Shown in pieces: positions 61,165 through 64,000 of a stretch of DNA of 64,000 bases (within the stretch, counting starts at the first letter, position 1; every line of letters starts with the position of its first letter). This stretch comes from Paenibacillus_E oryzisoli_A (lineage in GTDB: Bacteria; Bacillota; Bacilli; Paenibacillales; NBRC-103111). The notes under the pieces are model-generated. The model made no database searches. It had not been told where the DNA came from and worked only from the letters and a program-made list of their open reading frames with translations. The position numbers and the translations under genes were made by a program. Where the stretch lies: assembly GCF_050467285.1 (NCBI RefSeq), contig NZ_JBCMUN010000007.1, positions 372,001 to 436,000 of the forward strand, in the 5' to 3' direction.

Positions 61165-62183
61165 GTAGCCCCCACTGCATCCGCTATTAAATCGCTTAAA
61201 ATCTCTTTCTCTTTAGCTACTGAAAGTATTAGGAAATCTTTGACTTTCAAAATTAGAGCTTCTTGGCGGGCGTAAATAAATTTCATCAAGAGCCCTAAGC
61301 AAACTTCATGTATTTTTTTAATTTCTTCATACCTCTCATAAATCTCCTGATTCCGCAGATAACCATTGTTCAACATGTATTGCATCCGCAATAACATTAA
61401 CTTTTTGTGCTCATGGAGAAAATAGATGGGGCGCAAATCAAGTTCAACTTCTCCCGTACTCATTCGGGTTAAATAGTCCTGCATGGCTTCATATACTTTA
61501 ATGCCATATATATTTTCTTGGCAAATATCCAAATCCGGTGTAACCGAATTTATATATCTGCTAATCGAATCCACAACAAATCTGGTATCAAAATTCAAAT
61601 ATTTTTGGTATACGGAAAAGTGATCTTTCTTATAGGAAAAAGAGAATACTCTGCGATCAAACCAGTCCTTCGACAAGTCTGCATTTTTATAAGCCTGCTC
61701 CATTTCTTCAAAAGAACAAGTTGTTTGTATGTATTTGCCCTGCTTCATATTATCGGCAATGTATAACCTTCGAAGTTCTTTATCATATCCATAAACAAAC
61801 ATATCATGATTGTGCTCGTTCTTTTGATAGGAGTCAGACTCGCTAATATAAAATTGGTCGGCAAGAAAGTAAACATAATATCCTGAATCGATATTATCCA
61901 TTACGAAATTGACGATACTGCCTTCCCATTTGTGCGCAATAAACCCTCTGTGTGTACTTTGTATATTTAACCATGGACAATCAAACATAATCGGATCATA
62001 AAAACATTCTGTTTTGTTGATATAATCCAATTTTTGCAGGGAGGAAAAGTAAACAACTTGAATAAAATTGTTACTAATCCATGGCAATGTCTCTTCATGG
62101 TTGATAATCATACTGAATAGATTGGAACAATTGGGATAGGTGCGATAATCATGCAGACCCATGGGCAGTATTTTTCTTGTCAC
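61161..62183 (-). CDS. Cysteine-protease-fold acyltransferase-like protein (BtrH/AsbE-like), copy 3
   Basis: A protein of 340 residues, first in the operon. A candidate Cys is in TYPNCSNLFSMI near residue 19; His in NEHNHDMFVYGYD near 129 and Asp in RLYIADNMKQG near 143 match the spacing of the two other copies; FYLADQFYI-like strand precedes them. The second half is helical. I chose GTG 62183, which has AAGAGGAG 9 nt upstream; ATG at 62219 lacks a ribosome site and ATG at 62192 touches it. It probably transfers a carrier-bound unit. The gap to the upstream chemotaxis gene is only ~75 bp, with no clear promoter. Confidence 0.65.
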   Translation of the reverse strand: MTRKILPMGLHDYRTYPNCSNLFSMIINHEETLPWISNNFIQVVYFSSLQKLDYINKTECFYDPIMFDCPWLNIQSTHRGFIAHKWEGSIVNFVMDNIDSGYYVYFLADQFYISESDSYQKNEHNHDMFVYGYDKELRRLYIADNMKQGKYIQTTCSFEEMEQAYKNADLSKDWFDRRVFSFSYKKDHFSVYQKYLNFDTRFVVDSISRYINSVTPDLDICQENIYGIKVYEAMQDYLTRMSTGEVELDLRPIYFLHEHKKLMLLRMQYMLNNGYLRNQEIYERYEEIKKIHEVCLGLLMKFIYARQEALILKVKDFLILSVAKEKEILSDLIADAVGAT

Positions 62184-62259
62184 AGTATTCATCTCCTCTT
62201 GAGGATAGTCATAGCGCAACTTTGTTCGATAGACGAATTGAGCCTCAGGCTTATTTAGA

Positions 62260-64000
62260 TCAAGTGGTGCGAAAGCTAGACAACTGGGCCATCAAGTCCT
62301 TAGAGACTGCTTCAAGTTCATCGGACAGTTTAACAAGATCTTCGCTTATTTTATACTGCTCACTGCTGAGTGAGGCCACTTCCTCCGATGTCGCCGATGC
62401 CTCTTCCGCCACTGCGCTAACGTTCCCCATGGCTAGGGAGAGCGTATTTTGCGTATGTCCGAGTTGACTAATGGAATCTGACACAGTTCCGAGATGATCA
62501 ACAAATTCATTCATCTGCTCTTTTACCGTATGGAAAATTTGATTAGCCTGCTTCACGGAAGTGATCTGTTCCTTAAAAATAGGGTGTGCACTAGACATTA
62601 CGACGATTGTTTCTTCAATCCCGTTCTGAATTGTTGCTGTAATCTGGGATACTACACCAATGGACTGCCGGCTCTGGTCGGCCAATTTCCGAATTTCATC
62701 TGCGATGACCATGAATCCTTTACCTGCTGCTCCAGCACGCGCCGCTTCAATCGACGCATTTAAAGAGAGAATGTTTGTTTGTTTCGTTAGATTGCTGAGC
62801 ACATCCAAGATTTGGTGTATCGAGTGTGTGCTCTCCTTCAGATAATCGACTTTCATCAGCATGCTCCGGGTCATCTCTTCGGTAATGCCCGTCTTTTCAA
62901 TCAATGCTGACATATGAAGGGTACCTGTCTGGCTGGCTACCTCTACTTCCGATGCAGAAGAGCCCATTATGTCATTGGCGGCAATCACCCCCTGCATTCG
63001 ATTCTCTATATCCCCTGTAAGTTCACTTCCATGCTCCGACTCAATAGCCAGACTCACTGCACCTTTGGCGATTTCCTCTGTAACTGAAGCTATTTCCTTG
63101 GCATTCGCCGCTGTTTTCTTAGAAGCTTCCGAGAGTTCACCAGCTGTTGCCAGAACACTCAATGCGGAATGGTTTGTACGGTCTACCAAAGCTGTAATCT
63201 GCATCATCATCTGATTAAAGCTCTGCGACAACTGGCCAATTTCATCCTTGCTCTTCACGGTGGATCGCACTGTTAGGTTGCCTTTCTCTCCCTCGTTCAT
63301 TAAATTGCGCAGCCTCGCAAGCGGGATAACGATCATCCGAATGACTAACACTCCGATCCCGATAGCAATTAAAGCTGCAACTCCTGAGAAGATAATGGTC
63401 AAATTGCGAATTTGGTTTGCATCTTGTACAAGCGAGCTAACTGGAATAGTTCCAAGCAATTTCCAGTTATTATGTTTGAACTGCTGGTAAATGCCAAGCA
63501 TTTGTTTTGAATCTGTTTCATAATATAGTTGACCTTGCAATGAATTCTCACCGTTACCAGGGATAGCTACCAAAGTGCTCTTTCCCAGTAATTCTTTGTT
63601 ATTGGCATAGGTGATTAAGCCCGAAGAAGTAATGATTTGAAGCTTGCTGCCTTCCTCTAGTGTAATGTCACTTAGCTGATCTTCTAACGTCTCAAGTCTA
63701 ACTTCAAGCAATAATACAAATAACGGGGTGTTGCTTGCAGCGTTTACGATGACTCGGGCAAGCCCGATTGTTGGTGCTTCGCCAATTTCATTGAATCCTT
63801 TCATTTGAACAGGAAGCCATATCACTTGCCCATTCGCTTCCTTAGCTTGTTTAACCCAATCCGAATCCTTCGCCACTGTATAGTTAATCTGACTGTTCCC
63901 CGCGCTTGTTCCAATCAGTTCGTCCTGAAGGGGAATCAAGGCGGCCCCATAGAGGTTAGCGTCGTTATTCATGAGTTCTGACATTTTCGTCTCTATCTCT
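62260..64000 (-). CDS. Methyl-accepting chemotaxis protein, 5' part outside window
   Basis: At least 574 residues; the frame continues to the window end (codons for EIETK precede the first visible Met), so the N-terminal membrane helix is missing. Seen in order: an extracellular dCache-like region, one membrane helix (NLTIIFSGVAALIAIGIGVL) near residue 185, HAMP, a methyl-accepting signalling domain with the hairpin tip NILSLNASIEAARAGAAGKG near 400, and KFSE-like C-terminal helices. It senses small molecules and signals to CheA. It lies 75 bp upstream of the biosynthetic operon on the same strand and might be co-transcribed with it; a functional link is not shown. Confidence 0.93.
   Translation of the reverse strand, partial: EIETKMSELMNNDANLYGAALIPLQDELIGTSAGNSQINYTVAKDSDWVKQAKEANGQVIWLPVQMKGFNEIGEAPTIGLARVIVNAASNTPLFVLLLEVRLETLEDQLSDITLEEGSKLQIITSSGLITYANNKELLGKSTLVAIPGNGENSLQGQLYYETDSKQMLGIYQQFKHNNWKLLGTIPVSSLVQDANQIRNLTIIFSGVAALIAIGIGVLVIRMIVIPLARLRNLMNEGEKGNLTVRSTVKSKDEIGQLSQSFNQMMMQITALVDRTNHSALSVLATAGELSEASKKTAANAKEIASVTEEIAKGAVSLAIESEHGSELTGDIENRMQGVIAANDIMGSSASEVEVASQTGTLHMSALIEKTGITEEMTRSMLMKVDYLKESTHSIHQILDVLSNLTKQTNILSLNASIEAARAGAAGKGFMVIADEIRKLADQSRQSIGVVSQITATIQNGIEETIVVMSSAHPIFKEQITSVKQANQIFHTVKEQMNEFVDHLGTVSDSISQLGHTQNTLSLAMGNVSAVAEEASATSEEVASLSSEQYKISEDLVKLSDELEAVSKDLMAQLSSFRTT

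Noticed and set aside
48353..62219. Possibility that the cluster is a complete petrobactin operon
   Set aside because: No protein in it resembles the AsbA/AsbB NIS synthetases, and many extra genes are present.

Overview
The window looks like the chromosome of a Paenibacillus-type Firmicute. The signs are many secreted or lipoprotein sugar-binding components, LplB/LplC- and MalF/MalG-type permeases, YesM/YesN-type two-component systems, many AraC regulators, strong GGAGG ribosome sites and frequent GTG/TTG starts. Nearly all large genes lie on the minus strand, so operons read from high to low coordinates. No rRNA, tRNA, CRISPR array or replication origin was recognised.

Region 1-11.1 kb: a sugar ABC system (permease cut by the window edge, binding lipoprotein) with its own sensor kinase and AraC-type response regulator. 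Next come a secreted GH99/WbsX-like enzyme with an F5/8C carbohydrate-binding domain, and an operon of a cytosolic WbsX-like protein, a DUF2264 protein and a GH88 unsaturated glucuronyl hydrolase, with a divergent AraC regulator. Region 11.1-18 kb is an accessory island. Three copies of a 27-bp terminal sequence starting TGT and containing GACAAATAAGTTTTGAAG resemble ends of TnsB-class (Tn7/Tn5053/CAST-like) transposons. Two of them bracket about 4.9 kb holding a broken HxlR regulator, an ECF sigma/DUF4367 pair and a LysR/short-chain dehydrogenase pair. A third end abuts the second across exactly 5 bp, beside decayed coding sequence, and a transposase tail lies nearby.

Region 18.1-34.2 kb is one long polysaccharide operon: two permeases, response regulator, kinase, binding lipoprotein, two paralogous GH10-like hydrolases, a fumarylacetoacetate-hydrolase-family enzyme, an M55 aminopeptidase, a TIM-barrel isomerase and a giant secreted beta-helix protein with duplicated beta-sandwich domains and a dockerin. 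Region 34.4-38.5 kb is a sugar catabolic operon (aldolase, Gfo/Idh/MocA dehydrogenase, PfkB kinase, DeoR repressor) with a plausible operator over its promoter. Region 38.7-48.2 kb holds a GHL6-type glycosidase, a decayed AraC gene, remnants of a secreted protein, and a pectin-type unit (GH105, zinc dehydrogenase, ABC importer) under a divergent AraC activator.

Region 48.3-62.2 kb is the most interesting part: 14 tightly coupled minus-strand genes forming an unusual biosynthetic cluster. Four genes look like asbC, asbD, asbE and asbF of the petrobactin pathway (3,4-dihydroxybenzoate made from dehydroshikimate, adenylated, loaded on a carrier and transferred), but no AsbA/AsbB (NIS) synthetase is present. 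Instead there are two more carrier proteins, two more adenylating enzymes, two more cysteine-protease-fold AsbE/BtrH-like proteins, a seryl-tRNA-synthetase-like amino acid:carrier-protein ligase, a luciferase-like flavin monooxygenase, a glycosyltransferase and an ABC exporter. The count of three carriers, three adenylating enzymes and three putative acyl transferases suggests a modular, non-NRPS assembly line for a catechol-bearing product that I do not recognise. A methyl-accepting chemotaxis protein, cut by the window end, lies upstream on the same strand.
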